From positions 53,356,079 through 53,420,078 of the forward strand of contig CM049309.1 in the NCBI GenBank assembly GCA_026874595.1: DNA of 64,000 bases, given 5' to 3'. The notes beneath the pieces were generated by a model. The model did not search any database, was not told the DNA's origin, and saw only the letters and a program-made list of their open reading frames with translations. Positions 1-12,000 of this stretch are shown in pieces. This DNA is from Sipunculus nudus. Taxonomy: Eukaryota > Annelida > Sipuncula > Golfingiida > Sipunculidae. The position numbers and the translations under genes were made by a program. The stretch's first letter is position 1. The number at the start of each line of letters is the position of its first letter.

Positions 1-45
1 CCTCTACCCTTGATGGGATACCACCAGTCATCATACTGTAAATAC
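1..45 (-). CDS. Exon 7 (partial) of the secreted glycosidase-like gene
   Basis: The acceptor TTTTTCCAG precedes G-TAT-TTA-CAG. The leading G completes an Arg codon begun in exon 6 (AG|G), giving IPYRYLQYDDWWYPIKGR. The exon runs off the left end of the window. Its first bases and its acceptor are part of the neighbouring 31-bp tandem array. The DDWW motif in a Tyr-rich strand is the most glycosidase-like feature of the protein; which of its acidic residues would be catalytic cannot be told here. Confidence 0.8.
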
Positions 46-3000
46 CTGGAAAAATACTGATCTGTGAACCAGGTGCCTGAAGAAATACTGACAGGTGAGG
101 CAGATACAATGAGAAATACTGACAGGTGAGGCAGATACATGGAGAATTACTGACAGGTGAGGCAGATACCTGGAGAAATGCTGATGGGTGAGGCAGACAC
201 CTGGAGAAATACTGATTGGTGAGGTGAGGCAGACCTGGAGAAATACTGATGGGTGAGGCAGACACCTGGAGAAATCTTGAAATGTGAAATGGATATGGAG
301 AGAAATACAGACAGATGAGAGAGATACCTTGAGAAATACCGAGGGGTGAATTAGATACCTTGAGTATAACTGACAGGTGCTATAAATACATGGAGAAATA
401 CTGAGAGGTTAGTTGCTTACCTTTTGTAATACTGAGAGGTTAGAGACATATGTGGAGAAATACTATCATGAAAACTGTAAGAGTGAAAGGTAAGATATAT
501 ACTAGGTAATAAAAACTGGAGAATACTGACAGGTGATTCAAATACCTAGATAAGTACTGATGGGTGAAGCCGATGCTTTGAGATATAATGTAGGCATAGA
601 TATATTGAGATGTACACTCAGGTCATGCACAACTCAAGCAAACTGGTGACAAAAAGCAAGAGACACACTGATTCATAAACTGAAAAAAATTGTCAACCAC
701 TGCAAATTACTGGAGATATACCTGATATTACAGATAAGGCATCTTTGACATGGTCTAAATGATGCTAATATGAAAAATAAGAATAATCAATTAAGTAATG
801 AAAAAAAACACTAAAGTTCAATTCTTGCAAAAGCCCAAGGTTTCAACTGTCACTTTTCTTTCAAATTATATGAAAAAATGTATCTATGCATATAAAATTT
901 GCATTTGAAAAAAATTCAACAAATTCAAATTTATATTTATGTTAAATTATTGTAATACAATTTGTAAGGGCAAAAGTCTACCTGTATGGAATTTTTTTCT
1001 TCATGGCATCATTATATATACCAAGTATTGTGTCTTCATAGTTCATGTCTGGTTCTGTCTTGTGGTAATAATAAGCCCCTAAAATACAGAAACATTTTTG
1101 CAGATATTTATATCTACCCCGACAATATTCTGTACAAAAATAATTATCTGACATTATTCTGCACACAGTATATCACTGTCTCTGGTTCTGCAAGTACTCT
1201 ATACTCTGCATATTATCATCTCCAACTTGAAGAATATATTGCTTGTACATTACAGAAATGATTACAATGCAAGTGTAGATCATGAACTTATTTCATAACA
1301 CATTGCCATATGTGCTCAGGCCATGCAATGTCCTATAAAAAGTCAGGTTTAATATATTGGCAAGGATCATCAGTTTGCACACTAATTATAAAATGTCTTT
1401 ATTCATTTCATTGAAGGATTGATTAATACACCATGGCAGTTTGATAATTGATTCAATTACCCTCATTTGTGTAATTATGCAGGCAGAAATAACAAGTTGT
1501 AAACTTAATGATTGAAGACATGTAAATAAGTTTATATATGAGTGAAGACAGGATGGCTTACAGATTCTCCAATGGTTCGAATGTCTAATGGTGCCTCAAA
1601 CCATTGTTAGTGTAGAAACATATGTAGGCAATTGCCCTTTCTGTTGTCTGTGTAGTAACTTATAAAGGGTATTGTTCTTACCATTGTCTGTGTAGTAACC
1701 TATGTAAGCTATTGTCCTTACCATTGTCTGTGTAGTAACATATGTAGACTATTGTCCTTACCATTGTCTGTGTAGTCACCTATAAAGGCTATTGTCCTTA
1801 CCATTGTCTGTGTAGTCACCTATGTAGGCTACTGTTCTAACAATTCTCTGTGTAGTAACCTATGTAGGCTATTGCTCTTACCATTGTCTGTGTAGTAACC
1901 TATGTAGGGTATTGTTCTTACCATTGTCTGTGTAGTAACCTATGTAGGGTATTGTTCTTACCATTGTCTGTGTAGTAACCTATGTAGGGTATTGTTCTTA
2001 CCATTGTCTGTGTAGTAACCTATGTAGGCTATTGTTCTTACCATTGTCTGTGTAGTAACCTATGTAGGCTATTGTCCTTACCATTGTCTGTGTAGTAACC
2101 TATGTAGGCTATTGCTCTTACCATTGTCTGTGTAGTAACCTATGTAGGGTATTGTTCTTACCATTGTCTGTGTAGTAACCTATGTACGGTATTGTTCTTA
2201 CCATTGTCTGTGTAGTAACCTATGTAGGGTATTGTTCTTACCATTGTCTGTGTAGTAACCTATGTAGGCTATTGTCCTTACCATTGTCTGTGTAGTAACC
2301 TATGTAGGGTATTGTTCTTACCATTGTCTGTGTAGTAACCTATGTAGGCTATTGTCCTTACCATTGTCTGTGTAGTAACCTATGTAGGCTTTGTCCTTAC
2401 CATTGTCTGTGTAGTAACCTATGTAGGGTATTGTTCTTACCATTGTCTGTGTAGTCACCTATAAAGGCTATTGTCCTTCTGTGTAGTCACCTATGTAGGC
2501 TACTGTTCTAACAATTCTCTGTGTAGTAACCTATGTAGGCTATTGCTCTTACCATTGTCTGTGTAGTAACCTATGTAGGGTATTGTTCTTACCATTGTCT
2601 GTGTAGTAACCTATGTAGGGTATTGTTCTTACCATTGTCTGTGTAGTACCCTATGTAGGCTATTGTCCTTACCATTGTCTGTGTAGTAACCTATGTAGAC
2701 TATTGTCCTTACCATTGTCTGTGTAGTAACCTATAAAGGCTATTGTCCTTACCATTGTCTAACAATTCTCTGTGTAGTAACCTATGTAGGCTATTGTTCT
2801 TACCATTGTCTGTGTAGTAACCTATGTAGGGTATTGTTCTTACCATTGTCTGTGTAGTTACCTATATAGGGTATTGTTCTTACCATTGTCTGTGTAAGAA
2901 CCAATGTAGACTATTCTTCTTACCATTGTCTGTGTAGTAACCTATGTAAACAGTTGTCCTTACCATTGTCTGTGTTGTAACCTATAAAGGCTATTGTCCT

Positions 3001-6000
3001 TACCATTGTCTGTGTAGTAACCTATGTAGACTATTGTGCTTACCATTGTCTGTGTAGTAATCTATGTAAGCTATTGTTCTTACCATTGTCTGTGTAGTAA
3101 CCTATTTAGGGTATTGTTCTTACCATTGTCTGTGTAATATCCTATGTAGGCTATTGTCCTTACCATTGTCTGTGTAGTAACCTATATAGGGTATTGTTCT
3201 TACCATTGTCTGTGTAATAACCAATGTAGACTATTGTTCTTACCATTGTCTGTGTAGTAACCTATGTAAGCAGTTGTCCTTACCATTGTCTGTGTTGTAA
3301 CCTATAAAGGCTATTGTCCTTACCATTGTCTAACAATTCTCTGTGTAGTAACCTATGTAGGCTATTGCTCTTACCATTGTCTGTATAGTAACCTATGTAG
3401 GGTATTGTTCTTACCATTGTCTGTGCAATAACCAATGTAGACTATTGTTCTTACCATTGTCTGTGTAGAAACCTATGTAAGCAGTTGTCCTTACCATTGT
3501 CTGTGTAGTCACCTATGTAGGGTATTGTTCTTACCATTGTCTGTGTAGTAACCAATGTAGACTATTGTTCTTACCATTGTCTGTGTAATAACCAATGTAG
3601 ACTATTGTTCTTACCATTGTCTGTGTAGTAACCAATGTAGACTATTGTTCTTACCATTGTCTGTGTAGTAACCAATGTAGACTATTGTTCTTACCATTGT
3701 CTGTGTAATAACCAATGTAGACTATTGTTCTTACCATTGTCTGTGTAGTAACCTATGTAAGCAGTTGTCCTTACCATTGTCTGTGTAGTAACCCATGTAG
3801 GGTATTGTTCTTACCATTGTCTGTGAAGTAACCTATGTAGGGTATTGTTCTTACCATTGTCTGTGTAATAACCAATGTAGACTATTGTTCTTACCATTGT
3901 CTGTGTAGTAACCTATGTAAGCAGTTGTCCTTACCATTGTCTGTGTAGTAACCTATAAAGGCTATTGTCCTTACCATTGTCTAACAATTCTCTGTGTAGT
4001 AACCTATGTAGGCTATTGTTCTTACCATTGTCTGTGTAGTAACCTATGTAGGGTATTGTTCTTACCATTGTCTGTGTAGTAACCTATATAGGGTATTGTT
4101 CTTACCATTGTCTGTGTAATAACCAATGTAGACTATTCTTCTTACCATTGTCTGTGTAGTAACCTATGTTAGCAGTTGTCCTTACCATTGTCTGTGTAGT
4201 AACCTATAAAGGCTATTGTCCTTACCATTGTCTAACAATTCTCTGTGTAGTAACCTATGTAGGCTATTGTTCTTACCATTGTCTGTGTAGTAACCTATGT
4301 AGGGTATTGTTCTTACCATTGTCTGTGTAGTAACCTATATAGGGTATTGTTCTTACCATTGTCTGTGTAATAACCAATGTAGACTATTCTTCTTACCATT
4401 GTCTGTGTAGTAACCTATGTAAGCAGTTGTCCTTACCATTGTCTGTGTTGTAAACTATAAAGGCTATTGTCCTTACCATTGTCTGTGTAGTAACCTATGT
4501 AGACTATTGTGCTTACCATTGTCTGTGTAGTAACCTATGTAAGCTATTGTTCTTACCATTGTCTGTGTAGTAACCTATTTAGGGTATTGTTCTTACCATT
4601 GTCTGTGTAATAACCTATGTAAGCTATTGTCCTTGCCATTGTCTGTGTAGTAATCTATGTAGGCTTTGTCCTTACCATTGTCTGTGTATTGACCTATAGA
4701 GGCTATTGGTCTTACCATTGTCTGTGTAGTAACCTATATAGGGTATTGTTCTTACCATTGTCTGTGTAATAACCAATGTAGACTATTGTTCTTACCATTG
4801 TCTGTGTAGTAACCTATGTAAGCAGTTGTCCTTACCATTGTCTGTGTTGTAACCTATAAAGGCTATTGTCCTTACCATTGTCTAACAATTCTCTGTGTAG
4901 TAACCTATGTAGGCTATTGTTCTTACCATTGTCTGTGTAGTAACCTATGTATTTATTTATTATAATATTGTGAAGGGTGGCCTGTACCAGAATAAGAATT
5001 CTGTTATAAGCAGGGCCCTCTTCCAAGATATACAAGATATTATAAACAATGGAACATGATAATAAAAATACATTAAAGTACATGTACAATGCGAAATATA
5101 AAAGACATAATGAGACTGTAAACTCATTACAAAGGAATGATAATATCATAAAATTAATAAAAGGGACGGTACTAACAGCGGTAAGAGCAATGATTACATC
5201 TAAAACAATTTCGTGCTGTGATAAGATTATGACATCATTGTAAAATCGAGAAGTACAAACGTGATAATTTTTTAAAATGCTGCAAATTAGAAGCAAACTT
5301 AATGTGTCGAGGAAGGGAGTTCCATAGAGTACTGCCTGCATAAAAAGAGGTAGCCTTGAAGGCTTCAATACGCGGTTTCGGAAGGATACAGTTTTTGTTT
5401 TCGGTTAACCGCGTCGAATAATTATGAATGCCCTTCGCCATATGAAAATTCTTACATAAATATGAAGGGGCTAAATCATTAATGCATTTATAGGTTAAAA
5501 TAGATAGGAGGTACAAATATCGCTGATCAATTGTCATTAAGCCTATTTCTTTCACTAAATCTAAACTTCTTTGAGTTGGGTCGTAATTTTTTGTTATTAT
5601 CCTAGCTGCACGACACTGCATTCGTTGGATTGCGGCACGGAATGTGCTGGGACAGCTGCCCCATACTGTTAGGCTATAATCTATTGAGGGTTGAACAAAG
5701 GCGTGATATATAGTGACTAAAAACTTCTGTGGTAGAAATTTGCTGAGCCGATGTAAAAGTCCAATTTTGCAACATAGCTTTTTAAAAACGGTAGAAGTGT
5801 GAGATTTCCATGTGAGATGGGCGTCAATGATCAAGCCAAGGTGAGAAAATTCATCGACATTCGGGACAATATCTTTATCGATAATTATTTGTAATGAATT
5901 TGATTGTTTGCGTTGCTTGGAACTCACAAGCATAGTAGCTGATTTTGTGGCGTTTGCAATTAGTTTGTTTTTATTAAGCCATTTAGTAACTTGGTCTACA

Positions 6001-9000
6001 GCAGCCTGTAACTTATGTTGTGCTGATTCGCGATTGATGCCGTCTGCGTATAGCGTGATGTCGTCAGCATAAATCGAGCATTTTGCGTCTGTTACATTAT
6101 CGGGCAAGTCATTAAGATATAGTAAGAAAAGAATTGGTCCAAGTACAGTGCCTTGTGGTACACCTGTATCGATGGTTTTCACCTCAGAATTATAGTTATT
6201 GAAGCAGACAAACTGCTTTCGGTCGTATAAATAATTATAAAACCAGGTGTGCGAATTTCCATTTACGCCATACTGTTTTAATTTAGCCAATAATATATCG
6301 TGATTTAGGGAATCAAAACCTTTTTTAAGGTCGAGAAAGCATATGGAGTTTACATGTCCGCAGTTCATAACTGTCAGCCAATTATCAACTATTCTATGTA
6401 ATGCAGTTTGGGTAGAGTTGTTTGCAAGAAAGGCAGTTTGTTCAGGAGATATCAATCGTTTGTGGTTTAAGTAATTAAGGAGATGACGTTTAATGTGCTT
6501 CTCTAAGATTTTAATCCCATGGCTAGTGATCGAAATTGGCCGGTAATTGTTAGTATCAGAAAGTTTCCCTTTACCCTTATAAATGGGTACCACCCTTGCA
6601 CACTTCCAGTCAGGAGGAACTATTCCTGTACTGAGTGATAAGTTAAGAATATGTGTCAGCGATGGCGCTAAGATGACCGCGGCCTCTCCAAGTAAAACCC
6701 CGGCATATTGAGGACATCAATTCCATGTTTATTCTTAAATGCGACTAGAAGTTTCACGACATCCTGTTGGCTCATTTGAGGGATTGAAAACCGAGAATCA
6801 GTAAAATCAGGTTGGTCCTGCACAACATCTTTGGTAAATGCTTTAGTTAAAGTTTTTCCAACTGAGGCAAAGAAGTCATTCAGGTCATCCGCAGTTAGAT
6901 CTGGACTATCTTGACCCCGTCTAACTGGAATGATCACGTGTTTTAAAGACTGCCAAATCTCCTTGGGAGATTTTGATGACTGTGCCTTGTGTCTATAATA
7001 GGAACGTTTCAGTTGACGGATCATGCAAGTGACCCGATTACGTAACCGCCTGAACTGTGCCCACAGCTGCGGATCATTATTTGACACAGCAGATTTACGA
7101 ATGCGTTCTCGGTTTTATATTAGACGCTGGATATCAGGTGACATCCAGGGATTGTGTCTATTATTTCTAACTCTAAACTTTCTAAAAGGTGCGTGTTTAT
7201 TACATATGGTCAGAAATTCATCACGCCATAGATTCCAGGCCGAGATGACATCATTTACATCGGGAAGACAGTGAAATGTTAATGATGACTGAATGGACCG
7301 CTTGAAGGCAAGGGGATCAAATTTCTTAAAGGACCTAACTCTCACAAATTTGGTTCCTTTTTGGCAACTGCCTCCTGAGAGCCGGGTAAAAATAATATGA
7401 TGATCGCTAAGTGACCACGGAATAACGCCGGATGATGAGTGAATACCGGGTGTATTTGTAAAAATCAAATCTATCGTACTGGATGAGGTTGCGGTGACTC
7501 GAGTTGGGGAGGTTATAAGTTGATGAAGGTTGTATGATGTGGCCATATTCACCAACTCAACATTTATAGACGCTTTGGGGTTATTAAAATCAATATTAAA
7601 ATCGCCTATGATCACTGTATGAACATGTTTAGCCATAGCAAGGCTAATGTTATCGAAGAGAAGTTGTAAATAACTTTTGTCAGAGTGAGGCGGTCTATAT
7701 ATACACCCGATCAGAGAGTTACGTCTGTTCCATTGAATTTGGACCCAGATTACTTCTAGATGATCATTAGAAATAAAAGGACATACGGTAGATTGCAAGG
7801 AACATTGTACATAAATGGCAACACCTCCACCATGTCTATTTCGGTCTTTTCGGTAGAGAGTATACCCCGGGATTTCGATTTCATGGGTTGCGATACTATC
7901 GTCCAACCAAGTCTCAGTGAGACATATTACATGGACCGAACCAACCTTTAAGAGGAGCACTAATTCGTCGAACTTGGGAGGAAGACTTCTTACATTTAAG
8001 TGGATTATAGTTAGGCCATTCTTCTTTCGGATACACTGTAGGAGTGTTTCAATTGAGGTACCATCATCATGCGTGTTTGAGGGAGGCACGTTTTGATAAT
8101 CGGTAATGAACCCGTCATTGTTGTGACCAGGTAAGTAACTCTCGTTGTAAGGGGTACTGTTCATGTTAATTCTATTACTGCTTGCTTGTGAAAATTTTTA
8201 AGAGAGGTTGCGATTTTGATTACATCACATATATTCGAACGGAATGCCTTTGAGCCTTTCTTGTTTAGATGGAGGTTGTCAGATTTTAGTGTAAATGGAC
8301 CAAGGTTATCATTCATTACCAGAGTCCATCCGTTTTTTTCAGCGTAGATTTCTAGTGCGGCATTCAGAAGTCTTATTCTTTTAGAGTATATCTTAGAGGG
8401 TCTGCTAATCACTGTGCTAATTGTGACGTGCTTAATACTAGGATTCTGTTTTATAATTGGCACAATCTTACGGAACTTACGAATGCTAGTGTCTGCATTT
8501 TCTTTGCTTACATGATTTGTACCGATGTGTATGAGGAGATGGTCAGATTTGACTTGCTTGATCCTATCAATAGCATGATCAAAAGTAAACACACTTGAGT
8601 CCACATGCACATTGACTTTGGTTTCCTCGGAGAGGTCAGAAGAGTTCAAGTTCTTTGTCATTGAGTCCCCCAGGACAGTTACGTAAGAGGATTGGCAGGG
8701 CCTTGTTTTGTGTTGCTTGTGTTCGTGTGAAGGCTTGGGCGTAGAGTTCCCTGATTTCTTCTGAGCTCTGTTTACATGGCATGTTGCTGGGTTTACACTG
8801 GAGTCGTTGTGTACTTCTGTGGAAGCGTCTGTGCTAGGATACGCGTTTACGTCTCGGAAGCTGATAGTTGAGGCTGTTACAGACGAATCTTCACTCGTTG
8901 GATTTGATAGTGTGGAGTTTAGAAGAGTAATGGGTGTACTGGTATTCAGCGTAGTCTGTGTTGCAGTGGTCTTGATTTTTGGAGTTGAGGGTGGATCATT

Positions 9001-12000
9001 TACTGGTGATGACGAAAGGCAGTTTGTTGTTACGTTACATTTGCATTGACAGCATCGTGTTGAGTTCGATGGAGTGGTACGTTCCATTAAGGCATATTAT
9101 GGGTTTGAAGGGCTATGTTTATCTAAATTAGCGACTCAAGGCGGGTAGCAAGGAGGTTGATTTTGTGTGGATAGTTTCTGCACGTTATACACGTCCAGAT
9201 GCCAAGAGTTCCACTATCCTCTCCTACACATACTGGATGGAACCAGCTCATACAGATGCAGCATCGAACCATAGATTCATCAGCATACTTGCGATCATAT
9301 ACACAGTCCTTAGAGCAATATGATTCTTCTTGATCTTTGGTTTCAAGGTTGCGTTTTGATTGCTCTTTAAATGATGTTCTTTTTTTTGTATTACGTGTCT
9401 GACGTTCACATGTAGCTTTATCGGGTGTTAGTTTATCACAGTTTGATTTTGTGTTCACCTCATTGTATGAATTAGGAGAGCAATGGGTGTTATCATTCAG
9501 CTCAGCGTGTGAAATAGGGGAGCAATGGGTGTTATCATTCAGCTCAGCGTGTGACATTACACTAATATCCAGAGGTGATGGAGGCGACGTAGAGGCTGGC
9601 GATAATGGAGAGTCTTGAGGTATTGATGAGTTTATTTCAGGTAATGGACTCATTGAGTTGGAATTTTGAGGGGTCTTCTGGAAAAGATCCCCCAGGATGT
9701 TGTCTGTTGTTGTTGACCCTTTGTTCACAATTGAGGATGAAGCGATGACCGCAACACTGGTTTCACTCAATCTGGTTTGTACTCTGTTGTTTATACCATT
9801 AGATATGAATAACGCTTTGCATGAAAGTACAGGTTTTGGTATTGACGGGATTATATTGGCAAGTTCTGCCTGGATTGCTGACTTGCATTTTGTTTTCCTG
9901 AATTTGTTTAGGTCACACTTCTTCATATTATGAACAGTGGTATTCCAGTTATTTGTGACGTCACTGATGGCTTGCTCGAGTTTTTCTTTTGTCGGCACAG
10001 GCAAGCTATCGAGCAGCATGTTAGATTGTTGAATCAGTTTGTCAGACATGATTTCTTTTGCGTATACACTAATATGAGTTCGATAAAACGTCTTAGTGAC
10101 TGTTTATAGGAAGATGAGAGAACAGGACGCGGGGTTTGTTTACAGTTTCCAGGGGCGACGTCTTGAATGTTATGATAGATAAACTTACTTTTCCGTCGCT
10201 GAAATATCACTCAAACATCCCCACAACACAGTATAGGGGAATGCATGGAATATCACAGTTTGTCTTCTAAAACATGTGCTTGTAAAATCCGTTTAAGAGC
10301 GTAAAATCCATTAAAATCCAAGTAAAAATGTGAGCACTATAACTTCTCTGCTCGCTCCTTCACGCATGCGCATTTGTCATTGATTGTAGGGTATTGTTCT
10401 TACCATTGTCTGTGTAATAACCAATGTAGACTATTGTTCTTACCATTGTCTGTGTAGTAACCTATGTAAGCAGTTGTCCTTATCATTGTCTGTGTAGTAA
10501 CCTATAAAGGCTATTGTCCTTACCATTGTCTAACAATTCTCTGTGTAGTAACCTATGTAGGCTATTGTTCTTACCATTGTCTGTGAAGTAACCTATGTAG
10601 GGTATTGTTCTTACCATTGTCTGTGTAGTAACCTATATAGGGTATTCTTCTTACCATTGTCTGTATAATAACCAATGTAGACTATTGTTCTTACCATTGT
10701 CTGTGTAGTAACCTATGTAAGCAGTTGTCCTTACCATTGTCTGTGTAGTAACCTATAAAGGCTATTGTCCTTACCATTGTCTAACAATTCTCTGTGTAGT
10801 AACCTATGTAAGCTATTGTCCTTACCATTGTCTGTGCAGTAACCTATGTAGGGTATTGTTCTTACCATTGTCTGTGTAATAACCAATGTAGACTATTGTT
10901 CTTACCATTGTCTGTGTAGTAACCTATAAAGGCTATTGTCCTTACCATTGTCTAACAATTCTCTGTGTAGTAACCTATGTAGGCTATTGTCCTTACCAAT
11001 TTCTGGGTAGTCACCTATGTAGGCTACTGTTCTAACAATTCTCTGTGTAGTAACCTATGTATGCTATTGTTCTTACCATTGTCTGTGTAGTAACCTATGT
11101 AGGGTATTGTTCTTACCATTGTCTGTGTAGTTACCTATATAGGGTATTGTTCTTACCATTGTTTGTGTAATAACCAATGTAGACTATTCTTCTTACCATT
11201 GTCTGTGTAGTAACCTATGTAAGCAGTTGTCCTTACCATTGTCTGTGTTGTAACCTATAAAGGCTATTGTCCTTACCATTGTCTGTGTAGTAACCTATGT
11301 AGACTATTGTCATTACCATTGTCTATGTAGTAACCTATGTAAGCTATTGTTCTTACCATTGTCTGTGTAGTAACCTATTTAGGGTATTGTTCTTTCCATT
11401 GTCTGTGTAATAACCTATGTAAGCTATTGTCCTTACCATTGTCTGTGTAGTAACCTATGTAGGCTTTGTCCTTACCATTGTCTGTGTATTGACCTATAAA
11501 GGCTATTGTTCTTACCATTGTCTGTGTAGTAACCTATGTAGGGTATTGTTCTTACCATTGTCTGTGTAGTAACCTATATAGGGTATTGTTCTTACCATTG
11601 TCTGTGTAATAACCAATGTAGACTATTGTTCTTACCATTGTCTGTGTAGTAACCTATGTAAGCAGTTGTCCTTACCATTGTCTGTGTTGTAACCTATAAA
11701 GGCTATGGTCCTTACCATTGTCTGTGTATTGACCTATGTAGGCTATTGTTCTAACAATTCTCTGTGTAGTAACCTATGTAGGGTATTGTTCTTACCATTG
11801 TCTGTGTAGTACTCTATGTAAGCTATTGTCCTTACCATTGTCTGTGTAGTAACCTATGTAGGCTATTGTTCTTACCATTGTCTGTTTAGTAACCTATTTA
11901 GGGTATTGTTCTTACCACTGTCTGTGTAATAACCTATGAAAGCTATTGTCCTTACCATTGTCTGTGCAGTAACCTATGTAGGCTTTGTCCTTACCATTGT

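Larger units (their letters stand above)
4951..10383 (-). mobile_element. Near full-length CR1-like non-LTR retrotransposon inserted in the minisatellite
   Basis: The 5.4-kb element is on the minus strand. It has a 5' leader (10383-10050), an ORF with a PHD finger, an ORF with an SGNH esterase domain, an endonuclease-RT ORF and a short 3' UTR ending in AATAAATAAATA. PHD and esterase domains in the ORF1 region together with an APE endonuclease and this RT type are known from the CR1/L2 group. The minisatellite resumes at 10,384; only TGTA is shared at the two junctions, so any target duplication is short. ORF2 has a stop and a frameshift, so this copy is probably inactive. It lies in sense with the host gene intron. 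Confidence 0.93.

Noticed and set aside
1555-1600. GGTTCGAAT as a tRNA B box
   Set aside because: No acceptor stem, A box or cloverleaf could be formed around it. No tRNA was found elsewhere on reading.
1610-4950. CRISPR-like regular repeats
   Set aside because: Units are directly adjacent with no unique spacers, are diverged, and belong to an intron of a split animal gene.
4832-5368. 178-codon minus ORF across the LINE 3' end and the array
   Set aside because: It fuses LINE 3' UTR to minisatellite and is not a gene. It was still useful because it shows the YIGYYTDNG peptide encoded by array units.
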